From Sorangium cellulosum So0157-2 (GTDB taxonomy: Bacteria; Myxococcota_A; Polyangia; Polyangiales; Polyangiaceae), in contig NC_021658.1 of NCBI RefSeq assembly GCF_000418325.1, forward strand, positions 992,001 through 1,056,000: a stretch of DNA of 64,000 nt, written 5' to 3'. Below the pieces are notes generated by a model, which made no database searches, was not told where the DNA came from, and saw only the letters and a list, made by a program, of their open reading frames with translations. Every line of letters starts with the position of its first letter. Positions within the stretch are counted from its first letter, which is position 1. A program made the position numbers and the translations under genes. Positions 12,174 to 20,370 of this stretch are shown here, piece by piece.

Positions 12174-13349
12174 TCAGCGAGAGCGCGCCGCGGGCGTCGA
12201 GGAAGCTGGAGACACGTCGCGGCCGGGCGCGATTCCCGGCAGCTCGTGGCGGCGCCCCTGCATCAGCGCGCGCGCCAGGGCGTCGTGCCCGATGGCGCGC
12301 GCTGCGGCGGCCATCCTCAGGCGCTCCCGGTCGTCGTCCTGCGCGCCGGGCCGGCGCTGCGATGGCGGGGGCAGGGGACCCGGACGAGCTGGCGCGCTGT
12401 CGCCGGTCCTCGCGGAGAACATCGCTTCTCGCGACGGTGCCTTGTCGTTCAGCGCCAGATACGAGGGCTCGCGGGCTTTCTCGTCTGCCGGCGCAGTCGT
12501 CGACGCCACGCGCGGATGCGCTGCGATGGAGGGAGCCGGCGATGCCGCGCCTCCGGGGAGAGCGCCGCTGTGCCCGACCAGCAGGAGCCCTGCTGTCAGG
12601 ACGACGCCGAAGGCGCCTGCGGCGAGCGAGGGGCGGGTGAGGGCGACCGTTCGTGGCTGCGGTGCCCTTGCGCCGGACATCGCATGGCGGAGCGCGCGCC
12701 CGGCGCGATGCAGCGGGTGCTCCCGCGACGCCGCGCGCCGCGAGCGCTCCCCCGAGCAACCTGCTGCGCGCATCGGAAGCAGGGCGGCGAGGCGGCGGTG
12801 ATGGCGCGCCTGCCAGCGGCGCGCCGCCGCCTTGAGCTCCTCGCGCCCGTGGCGGACTCGGCTCTTCGCCGTGGTGGCGGGTATCGAGAGCAGCTCCGCG
12901 ACATGGCCGATGCCCCCCTCGTCGAGCTCGTGGGCGATCACCGCCTCGCGCCGCTCCGGCGGCAGCTCGAGGAGCAGCTTCGACAGGAGCTGCCGCCGCT
13001 CGCGCTCCATCTGGCGCTCCTCGGAGCTCGGCGCCTCGTCGGCGACCTCCAGCGGCTCGTCCGGCCACGGCGCCTCGCGCCGCCGGTAGGCGCGGCGCCG
13101 GTACATGGATGCATGGTTGTGGACGATGGCCCTCAGCCAGGCGCGCAGGTCGCCCCGGGCCGGATCGAAGCCGCTCAGGGCCCGCGAGATGCCGTGCAGC
13201 ACCTCCTGCAGCACATCCTCCCTGTCGGCCGCCGGGATCCGCTCCGACGCCACGCAGCCGCGCAGGTAGCGGAGGTGCTCGCGGACGACGGTCTCCCAGG
13301 TGGGCGGCGGCGCTCCGGGGGGCGCGCCGCGCGGATCCTTTGCATCCAT
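12174..13349 (-). CDS. ECF sigma factor with C-terminal transmembrane extension
   Basis: 391 residues, twice the normal ECF length. Region 2 lies at ~20-95 (ADREDVLQEVLHGISRALSG, LRAWLRAIVHNHASMYRR). Region 4 follows at ~115-175 (LLLELPPERREAVIAHELDE, HVAELLSIPATTAKSRVRHG). A basic linker follows, then one hydrophobic segment at ~246-270 (LAAGAFGVVLTAGLLLVG) and a Pro/Ala/Arg-rich tail of ~120 residues. No separate anti-sigma gene is adjacent. The tail may tether or inhibit the sigma part at the membrane, like a fused anti-sigma factor; this is inferred from layout only. The start at 13349 gives a normal N-terminus. Confidence 0.85.
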   Translation of the reverse strand: MDAKDPRGAPPGAPPPTWETVVREHLRYLRGCVASERIPAADREDVLQEVLHGISRALSGFDPARGDLRAWLRAIVHNHASMYRRRAYRRREAPWPDEPLEVADEAPSSEERQMERERRQLLSKLLLELPPERREAVIAHELDEGGIGHVAELLSIPATTAKSRVRHGREELKAAARRWQARHHRRLAALLPMRAAGCSGERSRRAASREHPLHRAGRALRHAMSGARAPQPRTVALTRPSLAAGAFGVVLTAGLLLVGHSGALPGGAASPAPSIAAHPRVASTTAPADEKAREPSYLALNDKAPSREAMFSARTGDSAPARPGPLPPPSQRRPGAQDDDRERLRMAAAARAIGHDALARALMQGRRHELPGIAPGRDVSPASSTPAARSR

Positions 13350-13598
13350 GCCCGATCCATTATCTGCCGGTTACCCGATGGCGCTCGAAATCGTTCGCGC
13401 TTCCCGAGCTTGCGGTGTTGCGTTGTCATTGGATTCCGGACCCCAGGCCGGCGCTGAGCCGACGTGGCGAGGCGTGGGGCACGCCGGGTGATGACACTTT
13501 ACGCGGACGTCGGTTGATTTCTCATTCGAGCGCTTGCTCGTTCGGCGCCTGCGGCGCGTGCTTGCGGGCGAACAGGGGGCTGAATAGACTCGGCGCCC

Positions 13599-14723
13599 AT
13601 GCGCTTGGCGAGGTGCGTGGGGCTTGCGGTGCTGTTGGTTGCCGCAGGCTACAGCCGCGGTGCGCTGGCCGAGGGGCCGCAATTGGCTGGCTCGGGGGTG
13701 GGGGATGTACCCTCGGCGGTCGCGCCGTCAGGAACCTCGCCTGAGACGGCTTCGCCCGCGGAGCTCTCGCCCGAGGCGACCGCGGAGACGATCCGCCGCG
13801 CGGAGCAGGCGCGGCGCGCCGGGCGATGGGAAGAGGCCGCGGCGGCGTACCGAGTCGCCTGGGCGTCGACCGGCGACCATCGCTTGGCCGGCGAGCTCGG
13901 GCTGGCGGAGCTCTCGTTGCGCCGCTACCGGGACGCCGCGGAGCACCTGCGCCGGGCGCTCGAGGCGGAGGGCGCGCTCGCGCCCGACAGGAAGGCTCGG
14001 ATTCAGCAAGGGCTCCGGCGGGCCGCGCAGGAGGTCGCCGCGGTCGCGATCGTGGTGGGCAAGCCCGAGGCCGAGGTGTTCGTCGACGGCCGGCGCGTCG
14101 GCCAGGGGCTCGCCACGTACGTGGTCTATGTCGAGCCCGGCAGCCACGAGGCGCGGGCGACGCTCGCGGGCCATGAGGACGGCGTGGGGCGCTTCGAGGC
14201 GCAGCGCGGGGACACGCCGGCGATCGGCCTGGCCTTGAAGGAGACGCCGAAGCCGCCGGCGCCGCGGCCGGCGGCGGCACCGCCTGCCGCGGCGTCCGCG
14301 CCGGGGCCGGCGGCGATGCGGCCTGCGGGCGAGGGGACGGCGGTCGGACCGGCGATCCGGGTCGGGGGGCTCGCGCTCGCGTCGGCGGGCGTCGTGGTCG
14401 GCGCGGGGTTCGCGTTCGCGTGGGCGGTCAAGGACGGCGAGTCCGAGACGCTGCGCGAGCAGATTCGCAGCGTGAGCGGGGAGAACGGGTGCAGCCCTAA
14501 CAAAGGGATCACCGACGCGCGGTGCCCCGACCTCCGAGACGCGATCGAAGCCCGCGACGCCCTGGGTCTCGTCGCGGTCGCGAGCCTCGTGGCGAGCGGC
14601 GTGATCGGCGCGGCGGCGCTGTCGTCGTTCTGGTGGGCGCCCGCGCCGGACCACGGCGGCGTCCGCGTGGTGCCGCGCGCGACCGCGCACGGCGGCGGCG
14701 TCCGGATCGAAGGGGCGTGGTGA
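13599..14723 (+). CDS. exported TPR / PEGA-domain protein
   Basis: 374 residues. It has a signal peptide (MRLARCVGLAVLLVAAGYS, ending near ALA). Residues ~60-145 carry TPR-like helices (AEQARRAGRWEEAAAAYRVA, RRYRDAAEHLRRALE). A PEGA-type beta domain follows at ~150-205 (GKPEAEVFVDGRRVGQG, YVEPGSHEARATLAGHE), then a Pro/Ala linker and hydrophobic segments at ~260-280 and ~325-350. Proteins of this build are very common in myxobacterial envelopes and often sit near sigma factors or kinases. Here it heads a same-strand run with the two Cys-rich lipoproteins. The exact role is unknown. Confidence 0.82.
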   Translation: MRLARCVGLAVLLVAAGYSRGALAEGPQLAGSGVGDVPSAVAPSGTSPETASPAELSPEATAETIRRAEQARRAGRWEEAAAAYRVAWASTGDHRLAGELGLAELSLRRYRDAAEHLRRALEAEGALAPDRKARIQQGLRRAAQEVAAVAIVVGKPEAEVFVDGRRVGQGLATYVVYVEPGSHEARATLAGHEDGVGRFEAQRGDTPAIGLALKETPKPPAPRPAAAPPAAASAPGPAAMRPAGEGTAVGPAIRVGGLALASAGVVVGAGFAFAWAVKDGESETLREQIRSVSGENGCSPNKGITDARCPDLRDAIEARDALGLVAVASLVASGVIGAAALSSFWWAPAPDHGGVRVVPRATAHGGGVRIEGAW

Positions 14724-14752
14724 GGATCCGGCGTGAAGAAGGAGGAGCGGCG

Positions 14753-15862
14753 ATGAGGCGATGGGAGGCCGGGCGGATCCTGGCGGCGCTGGCGAGCGTG
14801 GGCGGCGCGGCGGTCGCGATGGCGAGCGGCTGCGGGGCCGTGGACGGCTATGACTGCCACGAGCTCCTGGAATGCGACGTCATCAACGAGGACGGCACCA
14901 GCAACGGGGGCTGCGAGGGGACCTGTGTCCCCGCCGAGGTCTATGGTTTTCGACGGGGCGTGTACCTCGTGCGCGTGAAGACAGGTCTCGAGGACCTGGG
15001 GTGCGTCGACGCGCTGCGGTGGACCCAGGAGCTGGACCTGAAGGAGCGCGAGAAGGTGAGCCCGCCGGCCTTCGGCGAGTTTTTCGTGGCGCCGGGGGCG
15101 CATCCGGGGTGCGCGCCGTGCGCGTGCACCGCGCCCGCGTGCGTCCTCCCGGCCGGCCTCACGGTGAGCTCCGGCTGGATGTGCGACGACAGCCCCGGCG
15201 AGACGCTGACCCCGTTCGACGCGCCGGCCGGCTGGGACGGCGCGTGCGTCGCGCCAGGCGCGGTCGGGGCCGAGGCGTTCGGCTCGTTCCGGATCGCGCC
15301 CGTCACCGCGCGCGCCTGCGAGGTCGTGACGTTCCCGGTGCCGCGCGACGGCGACGCGCACGCAGGAGGGCAGGCGGTGGCCAGCTGCAACGCGCAGCGA
15401 GGAGACCACTGCCCGACTCCCGAGCATGTCTGTGCCATCGGCGCGGACGAGCTCCGCCCGGGCTGGCGCCGGTGCCTCGTCGCGGACGACGGCGAGGACG
15501 TCGAGTGTCCCTCCAGCGACCGGACCGCGGGCCTCCACTTCTCGGAGAAGCTCATCTTCTGGGAGAAGGTCGAGGACAGTCGCGCGTGCACGCCGTGCTC
15601 GTGTACCGAGACCGCGCCGAGCACGTGCGAGGCGCTGGTGTCGACGTTCGAGGACGGTGCGTGCCGCGATCCCGTCGCCGCCGCCGTCGTCGCCGAGAAC
15701 GGCGTCTGCCACGACGCCGAGCCCGGCTCCACGCTCGGGAGCCTGCGCGCGGCGTGGCTGGTCGACGCGCCGGGGAGCTGCGCGCCGAGCGGCGGGGAGC
15801 CCGTGGGCGAGCTGAGCTTGAGCAAAAAGGTGACCGCCTGTTGCTTGCCGGAGGAAACATGA
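14753..15862 (+). CDS. Cys-rich secreted lipoprotein, paralogue 1
   Basis: 369 residues from an ATG at 14753 preceded by AAGGAGGAG; the open frame extends upstream but only as a shadow. The signal ends in a lipobox-like VAMASGCGAVDG. The mature part has over 20 cysteines in clusters (CAPCACTAPAC, CTPCSCTETAPSTC), suggesting a disulphide-stabilised extracytoplasmic protein. The last codon overlaps the next gene (ATGA), so the two are coupled. The two proteins share layout: CXXXC start, GWDG-CV segment, CTxC cluster, final CC near the C-terminus. I do not recognise a named family. Confidence 0.8.
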   Translation: MRRWEAGRILAALASVGGAAVAMASGCGAVDGYDCHELLECDVINEDGTSNGGCEGTCVPAEVYGFRRGVYLVRVKTGLEDLGCVDALRWTQELDLKEREKVSPPAFGEFFVAPGAHPGCAPCACTAPACVLPAGLTVSSGWMCDDSPGETLTPFDAPAGWDGACVAPGAVGAEAFGSFRIAPVTARACEVVTFPVPRDGDAHAGGQAVASCNAQRGDHCPTPEHVCAIGADELRPGWRRCLVADDGEDVECPSSDRTAGLHFSEKLIFWEKVEDSRACTPCSCTETAPSTCEALVSTFEDGACRDPVAAAVVAENGVCHDAEPGSTLGSLRAAWLVDAPGSCAPSGGEPVGELSLSKKVTACCLPEET

Positions 15863-16923
15863 CGCGCGTGATCAAGACGACGAGGAACCGGACGGCATCG
15901 ATGGGGGCGGCGCTCCTCGCGCTCGGCGCCGGAGCGGCGCTGCTCGGGGCGTCGTGCGACCTAAGCTTCCGCTGCCGCGGCCCGGGTTGCCCTGAACCGA
16001 TCACCGGCACCTGTCCCTGGCATTGCGCAGAGACGGTGTGGGATGGCACCAGCTCCTCCGTCGAGGGCTTCTCCAACGCCGATGTCTTCGCCGTCTGGGT
16101 GGGGAGCCCGCGCGAGGCGCCGGACTGCGAATCGTCCAACTACTTCCACGCGAGAGACTACTATCAAGAACCGAAGTCCATCGACCGCTGTCCCCGCTGC
16201 GTCGCCGAACCGCGGACGGAGGAGCTGTACGAGAGCGTCACTCTCCGCAAGGGCGGCCACTGTGGCGATGACACATACGCCGGTGCCCCGGTCGTCGGCG
16301 CGTTCGTCGTTCCGGCCGGGTGGGACGGCAGCTGCGTGTCCCAGAGGTCGGACGTGTTCCCCGCACCGGAAGACGTCGACTTCGCCATGGCAAGCGGCGA
16401 GTCTGCAGCCTGGGATTGCCGCGCGTCGCTCTCCCTGGAGGACGTGGACGCCCTCTGGGGGAAGGTGGTCCGGACGTGCCGTCGCTTCTGGCACCTCGAC
16501 CAGGACTGCGAGGACATCGACGCCCTCTGCATCCCGGAGATGGCGCCGGGCTTCCGCGAATGCCTTGAGTACCGCGGGGATGACGAGCTTCAGGCGTGTC
16601 CCCGCAGCCACCCGGAGCTCGTGCAGGCCCACATCGACGTGAGCGGGTGCACCAGGTGCGAGACCAACGGGATAAGCGCGTCCACGGAGCGTAAATGGAT
16701 GCTCACCTTCTACGCCGACGAGCAGTGTACGCAGCCGATGCCAAGCATCGATACCTGGGGTGACGGTCGATGCATCGACCTGCCGCCCGGCGCTTCTCCG
16801 CGGAGCGTCAGCGCGACGTTGACCGTCGAGAGCCTCGCCGAGTGCGTGCCCAGAGGCGGCGAGCAGGAGGGTGAGCTCGGGCCGGGAGACCTGGTGAGCT
16901 TCTGCTGCCGGCCGCCCGCGTGA
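15859..16923 (+). CDS. Cys-rich secreted lipoprotein, paralogue 2
   Basis: 354 residues from the ATG at 15859, which overlaps the stop of the preceding gene and has GAGGAAAC upstream. It has a signal peptide with the lipobox LLGASC at ~33. The cysteine-rich mature region (FRCRGPGCPEPITGTCPWHC, GWDGSC, FCCRPPA at the end) matches the pattern of the neighbour, so the pair arose by tandem duplication and then diverged strongly. Base composition is slightly less GC-rich than the neighbour. Probably an outer-membrane or spore/matrix-associated lipoprotein; function unknown. Confidence 0.8.
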   Translation: MTRVIKTTRNRTASMGAALLALGAGAALLGASCDLSFRCRGPGCPEPITGTCPWHCAETVWDGTSSSVEGFSNADVFAVWVGSPREAPDCESSNYFHARDYYQEPKSIDRCPRCVAEPRTEELYESVTLRKGGHCGDDTYAGAPVVGAFVVPAGWDGSCVSQRSDVFPAPEDVDFAMASGESAAWDCRASLSLEDVDALWGKVVRTCRRFWHLDQDCEDIDALCIPEMAPGFRECLEYRGDDELQACPRSHPELVQAHIDVSGCTRCETNGISASTERKWMLTFYADEQCTQPMPSIDTWGDGRCIDLPPGASPRSVSATLTVESLAECVPRGGEQEGELGPGDLVSFCCRPPA

Positions 16924-17473
16924 CGCGGAGGGGTCCAGCTCCTCCGCGAAGGCGCTTGGAACGGCGCAGGACGAACGAGCTCGTGATCGATCTCGGCAAG
17001 GTGCGCGAGAGGCGCTGGCGCTCGACGGGAGCGTAGACGCCGAAGGGGTACCCGTTTCCCTCAGGAGAAGAGGTCAGGGCCGTGCTCGGCCCGCCCTGGC
17101 CCCCGCGTGGCCGTGCCGTGGGCTGCGCGGAGCTCCGCGCCATGTCAGTGGACCCGCGCCGGCGTGACAAGGCGCCTTTCGCAGCGCACCTCCTCGCACG
17201 CCGATCCGCGTCCTGCCCCGGGGGCTTCACAAGCGGGAGAGCCGGTCATCTTCGAGCAGCGTCCAGGGGGCTCGAAGATGCATGCTTCGCCCGGTGAGGC
17301 GGTAGACCTCCGAGCGCATGGGGTAGTCGGCGCCGGCCGGCTTCGGGCGAGGCGCGCGCTCCACGGCCGCGCTTGAGCCGCGGTCTGTCCAGTGCGTGCT
17401 CCATCTGCCGCGGGAGGAACTTCAGATTGTGAAGCTCGTGACGGGCCGCAGCTCATGCCTTCGGAACACCAGC
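16924..17473. other. 550-bp intergenic region with a short inverted repeat
   Basis: No convincing gene. One perfect 10-bp inverted repeat (CATCTTCGAG at 17247-17256, CTCGAAGATG at 17271-17280, 14-nt loop) sits about 325 bp after the lipoprotein operon. No T-run follows, so it is not a clear intrinsic terminator. The region also marks the border to the defence-type patch on the minus strand. Confidence 0.5.
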
Positions 17474-17821
17474 TCACTTACGCTGCTTTGGAGGCACGTG
17501 TCCTTCGATCCAGTCGGCTTGCGCGGCAATTTGCGCCGCTTGATAAGCCGGCGCGCACGATTGCTGGGACAGCGAGAGCGACACGGGCGAGTTGTCATGG
17601 GGCCCCTTCTTCCACCGCACGATCGCGTCGCTCTGCTGTGCATCTAGCGACGCATAAAACGCTTCATAGCGCCGCTGGTCGAGGTGTACCGACGGCATTG
17701 GCTTGTTGTTCCGGTCTCGGGGAGCATGGCACCACGATTCAATATCGCGACCGTTTACAAGCGCCTTGCGGTGGTGGTTCCAGTAATACCATAGGCATTC
17801 GATTAGGTCGATGGTCACCAT
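17474..17821 (-). CDS. hypothetical protein, third gene of AbiEii-type operon
   Basis: 115 residues from the ATG at 17821, with GGAGGA eight bases upstream and two bases after the stop of the nucleotidyltransferase gene. The same frame is open further upstream but only as a shadow of that gene. The sequence begins with MVTIDLIECLWYYWNHHRKA and is rich in W, H and Q. It has no signal or membrane segment and I do not recognise it. Tight coupling suggests it belongs to the toxin-antitoxin-like unit, or is a passenger. Confidence 0.6.
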   Translation of the reverse strand: MVTIDLIECLWYYWNHHRKALVNGRDIESWCHAPRDRNNKPMPSVHLDQRRYEAFYASLDAQQSDAIVRWKKGPHDNSPVSLSLSQQSCAPAYQAAQIAAQADWIEGHVPPKQRK

Positions 17822-17823
17822 GG

Positions 17824-18471
17824 TCACTCCTCCTCTTCCGTCAGCAACCCGGGCGCTTCCGCCAGGAAGAACCTCTTTATCCGCTCCCACCTCGTCGCGG
17901 TCAATCCTCGCGGATACACGGGATCCTTCTCCGCGTCCTCGAAATATGTCAGCGATCGCAGCACATGATACAGATCCGCTTCCGACACACCGAACTTCGC
18001 CACATACGCCGCCGCAGCGTCCCGCAGCGGCAGCCCACCCTCTGCGAGCGCGTGGAGGTCCCAGAAGTCGCGGCGCAACCCACGTCGCGCGATCGCGGAA
18101 AGCTTCATCGCGGCCAGGTCCCGCACCCCTGCCACGGGAAACGCCTCCGGGCCGGGCTCTGGCGCATCGAGCAGTCCGTAAGGGTACCTCACGATGTCCA
18201 CCGGGACGTCGCCCACCCGTACCCGCAACGCCGCGTCGGTCGTGCTGATCACCTGCAGATCGGGCACCACAGCCCGAACCGCCTGGGCCAGCATCGTCAG
18301 ATCGATGTCTGCGGACACGCTGAACAAGTCGAGGTCCAGCGAGCGACGGTGGCGTAGATGCACTGCGACGGCCGTCCCCCCGGCCAGGTAGAACCGCTCG
18401 ATCCCTGGGACGATCTTCAGTCGACCCAGGGCGCGGCTTTGTTCCTTCGCCAATCCGGTGAACTTGCCCAC
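17824..18471 (-). CDS. AbiEii-type nucleotidyltransferase (toxin-like)
   Basis: 215 residues from a GTG at 18471 preceded by GGAGGGTGAGGC. The N-terminal part has the polymerase-beta-type nucleotidyltransferase signature of the AbiEii/AbiGii family (YLAGGTAVAVHLRHRRSLDL followed by DLFS), then PVDIVRYPYG, and DLAAMKLSAIARRGLRRDF with the conserved Lys and the DFWDLHAL helix. In the AbiE family these enzymes are toxins of type IV toxin-antitoxin or phage-exclusion systems and act by nucleotide transfer. The gene overlaps the upstream small gene by 55 nt, which fits a paired unit. Target and nucleotide are unknown. Confidence 0.85.
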   Translation of the reverse strand: MGKFTGLAKEQSRALGRLKIVPGIERFYLAGGTAVAVHLRHRRSLDLDLFSVSADIDLTMLAQAVRAVVPDLQVISTTDAALRVRVGDVPVDIVRYPYGLLDAPEPGPEAFPVAGVRDLAAMKLSAIARRGLRRDFWDLHALAEGGLPLRDAAAAYVAKFGVSEADLYHVLRSLTYFEDAEKDPVYPRGLTATRWERIKRFFLAEAPGLLTEEEE

Positions 18472-18722
18472 GCCTCACCCTCCGCCTTCAGCACCGCCCG
18501 CCAGAACCCGAGCGTCCGCGCACTCAATTCGGGGTGCCCGACCTCCCGCAAAAAACGGTGAATTCCGTTCATCCCGTATGTCCTGATGAGCCAGCGCACC
18601 TCTTCCAGCCGGCCGAACTCAAGCACGCGCGGGATGATGTAGTTCCGGCCCGTCGCCGTATCGAGTGCCTTGGCGTCGACGTCCCAGAATACCCAGCGGA
18701 ACTTCTCCGGCACCTTCGCCAT
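18417..18722 (-). CDS. small DUF6922-like protein, putative partner/antitoxin of AbiEii-type enzyme
   Basis: 101 residues. Starts MAKVPEKFRWVFWDVDAKAL, followed by NYIIPRVLEFGRLEEVRWL and an RLEEVRW/ARTLGFW pattern seen in the small proteins encoded directly upstream of AbiEii-type nucleotidyltransferases. The family name is from memory of this gene order and of the W-D-x-D and Y-I-x-P-R-V-L motifs. It is the first gene of a three-gene minus-strand operon and overlaps the enzyme gene by 55 nt. The most likely role is antitoxin or cognate regulator, inferred from context. Confidence 0.7.
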   Translation of the reverse strand: MAKVPEKFRWVFWDVDAKALDTATGRNYIIPRVLEFGRLEEVRWLIRTYGMNGIHRFLREVGHPELSARTLGFWRAVLKAEGEAWASSPDWRRNKAAPWVD

Positions 18723-18730
18723 GCCCGAGT

Positions 18731-18971
18731 CTACCGCACCTGGAGATTCGTGAGGAAGCCCCTGCCGCTCGGCCTTCGGGCGGACTGCTGGATCCGCCGG
18801 CCTCTGTCTGGTGTCGCGAGCACGAGCCAGGCTTCCACGGTCTTTCCGAGGCCGACGTCGTCGGCGAGGAGCAGCGAGACCCGGGGCATCTGCAGCGCCT
18901 TGAGGAGCGGAACGAGCTGGAAATCCTCGACCTGGACGGCCCCGAAGAAGGGCGAGGCGATGGGCAGGTCC
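18731..18971 (-). pseudogene. remnant of SNF2/DEAD-type helicase (N-terminal fragment)
   Basis: On the minus strand this stretch encodes a Q-motif-like [13 protein letters not shown] followed by [20 protein letters not shown], the typical motif I (DDVGLGKT) of SNF2-family helicases found in defence loci. Directly after it the frame runs into low-complexity residues and stops; no motif II or later helicase motif follows. The fragment begins abruptly near 18970. It is a decayed piece of a helicase of roughly 900 residues, left upstream of the AbiEii-type operon. Confidence 0.7.
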
Positions 18972-19155
18972 GGCGAAGAAACGCTTCCCCGCCTTCGCAC
19001 AGCGGCGCGACCGAGCGACCGCGGCAGCGGTGGTCTTCGGAGCGGCGCTGCATGAGCGTGCCGAGGCGATTGCGGGGCGGGCCCCCGTCGAGCAGCGCTC
19101 GGGGCTGCGAGCCGGGGGTCCACCGGGGGTGCGGGGCGAAAATGGGCTGAGCGAA

Positions 19156-19323
19156 GCGGTTCAGGGCGACCGTGGAGCGGTTCAGGGCGACCGTGGAGCG
19201 GTTCAGGGCGACCGTGGAGCGGTTCAGGGCGACCGTGGAGCGGTTCAGGGCGACCGTGGAGCGGTTCAGGGCGACCGTGGAGCGGTTCAGGGCGACCGTG
19301 GAGCGGTTCAGGGCGACCGTGGC
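19156..19323 (+). repeat. 21-bp tandem repeat, 8 copies
   Basis: Eight contiguous 21-bp units; each begins GCGGTTCAGGGCGACCGTGG and ends in A. The last unit differs only in its final base (C at 19323). Read in one frame it gives the heptapeptide AVQGDRG eight times, but the surrounding frame does not look like a real protein. Near-perfect identity points to recent expansion. No spacers, so this is not CRISPR. Confidence 0.95.
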
Positions 19324-19643
19324 ATAGGCAGGAACGGCTCTGGAGGGGCCAGCACGCTCCTCACGAAGTACTCAGGCCTATTCCGTGCGCGCACGGCTCG
19401 TGAACGAGCGCGGAGAGACCCCGGAGCGCTGCCGGAGCCGAGCGCACCATCGATGGTAAAGAGTTGCAGTGACCCTGTTCCTGCTGCGGTTGAGCTGCGG
19501 CTGCGGCCGATGCTGCCGTCAGCAGAGCCATCTCCGCTCTCGTCCTGGCGCGGAGTTCGTGCTCCGGTGGTCTGCCATGCTTGCGGGCCCAGATATGCCA
19601 CCTTACGGTACCCGCTTGCAACCGCAGCACGGGAGGAGAACCA
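19324..19643. other. intergenic region, no gene seen
   Basis: About 320 bp between the tandem repeat and the next gene. Frames here are shadows. It ends in a good Shine-Dalgarno (GGGAGGAGAACCA) before the ATG at 19644. Confidence 0.4.
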
Positions 19644-20246
19644 ATGCCCTCGAAGAAGAAGGATTCGAATTGGACCACGTGGGAAGACATGCCGATCGAC
19701 GAGTTCCGGGCGCGCGCCGAGAAGGCCAAGGCCCTGGCCGCCGAGTTCGGCGAGCGGCTCGACAGCCTCTTCCCGGGGCTCGTGACGCTGACGAAGGAGC
19801 AGCGGCAGACCGCGCCGCGGCTGCGTGACGGCGAGCACGCGATGCTGAACAAGGTGCTCGACGTGGTGGACATGAAGCCCGCCCTGTTCGAGTCGCTCGC
19901 GGATCAGGACGAAGGGATGGACCCGAGCCGCTTCGAGACCGCGCTGCTCCGGGACCGCGTCGAGAAGCACCTGCTCTTCAGCAAGCTCGCGGAGAGCCTC
20001 GCGCCGATCGGCGGGGAGCTCGGCGACTCGACGTTCTACAACGCCATCAAGTTCCGCGAGGCGCTCTACGCGGCCTACCGGATCGCCAAGACCCACGCGC
20101 AGACGGATCGGAAGGTGATGGACGTCCTGGCGCCGGTCATCGACTTCATGCGGAAGAACGTCGTCGCCGGGGCCGCGGCGAAGAAGAGCCGCAAGCCGGC
20201 GCCGGCGCCGGCCCCGAGCACGATCGTCGTCGCAGACGACGCGTAG
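19644..20246 (+). CDS. hypothetical cytoplasmic protein
   Basis: 200 residues from the ATG at 19644 chosen for its GGAGGAGAA ribosome binding site; the frame is open to 19581 but without protein-like sequence. No signal peptide or membrane segment. It is mostly charged helix (IDEFRARAEKAKALAAEFG, MLNKVLDVVDMKPALFESLA) with a C-terminal Lys/Pro/Ala tail (AKKSRKPAPAPAP). The composition suggests a soluble helical protein. I do not recognise a family. Convergent with the large kinase gene; a strong stem-loop lies between them. Confidence 0.75.
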   Translation: MPSKKKDSNWTTWEDMPIDEFRARAEKAKALAAEFGERLDSLFPGLVTLTKEQRQTAPRLRDGEHAMLNKVLDVVDMKPALFESLADQDEGMDPSRFETALLRDRVEKHLLFSKLAESLAPIGGELGDSTFYNAIKFREALYAAYRIAKTHAQTDRKVMDVLAPVIDFMRKNVVAGAAAKKSRKPAPAPAPSTIVVADDA

Positions 20247-20283
20247 CCTCGAAGAGGGCGGGGGAGCCCGCCGCGCGTTCGTC

Positions 20284-20322
20284 GCCACCTCGGCCCCTCC
20301 GCGGTCGAGGGGGCGAGGTGGC
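20284..20322. terminator. strong stem-loop between convergent genes
   Basis: GCCACCTCGGCCCC at 20284-20297 faces GGGGGCGAGGTGGC at 20309-20322, a nearly perfect ~14-bp GC stem around a short loop. It lies between the stop of the plus-strand gene (20246) and the stop of the minus-strand gene (20371), where a bidirectional terminator is expected. There is no T-run on either side, so Rho-independent action is not certain. Confidence 0.55.
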
Positions 20323-20370
20323 CCGTCCCATCGACTCGACCGATGGTGGTTCACCCCTCCGCGTGCGATC

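Noticed and set aside
17247..17280. Inverted repeat as an intrinsic terminator
   Set aside because: No T-run follows, and it is over 300 bp from the nearest stop codon.
19156..19323. CRISPR-like array
   Set aside because: The 21-bp units abut directly without spacers, and no cas genes are nearby.
19030..19785. 251-codon frame containing AVQGDRG repeats as a real gene
   Set aside because: The flanks are Arg/Pro-rich without protein character, the frame overlaps a well-supported gene in another frame, and it has no ribosome binding site.
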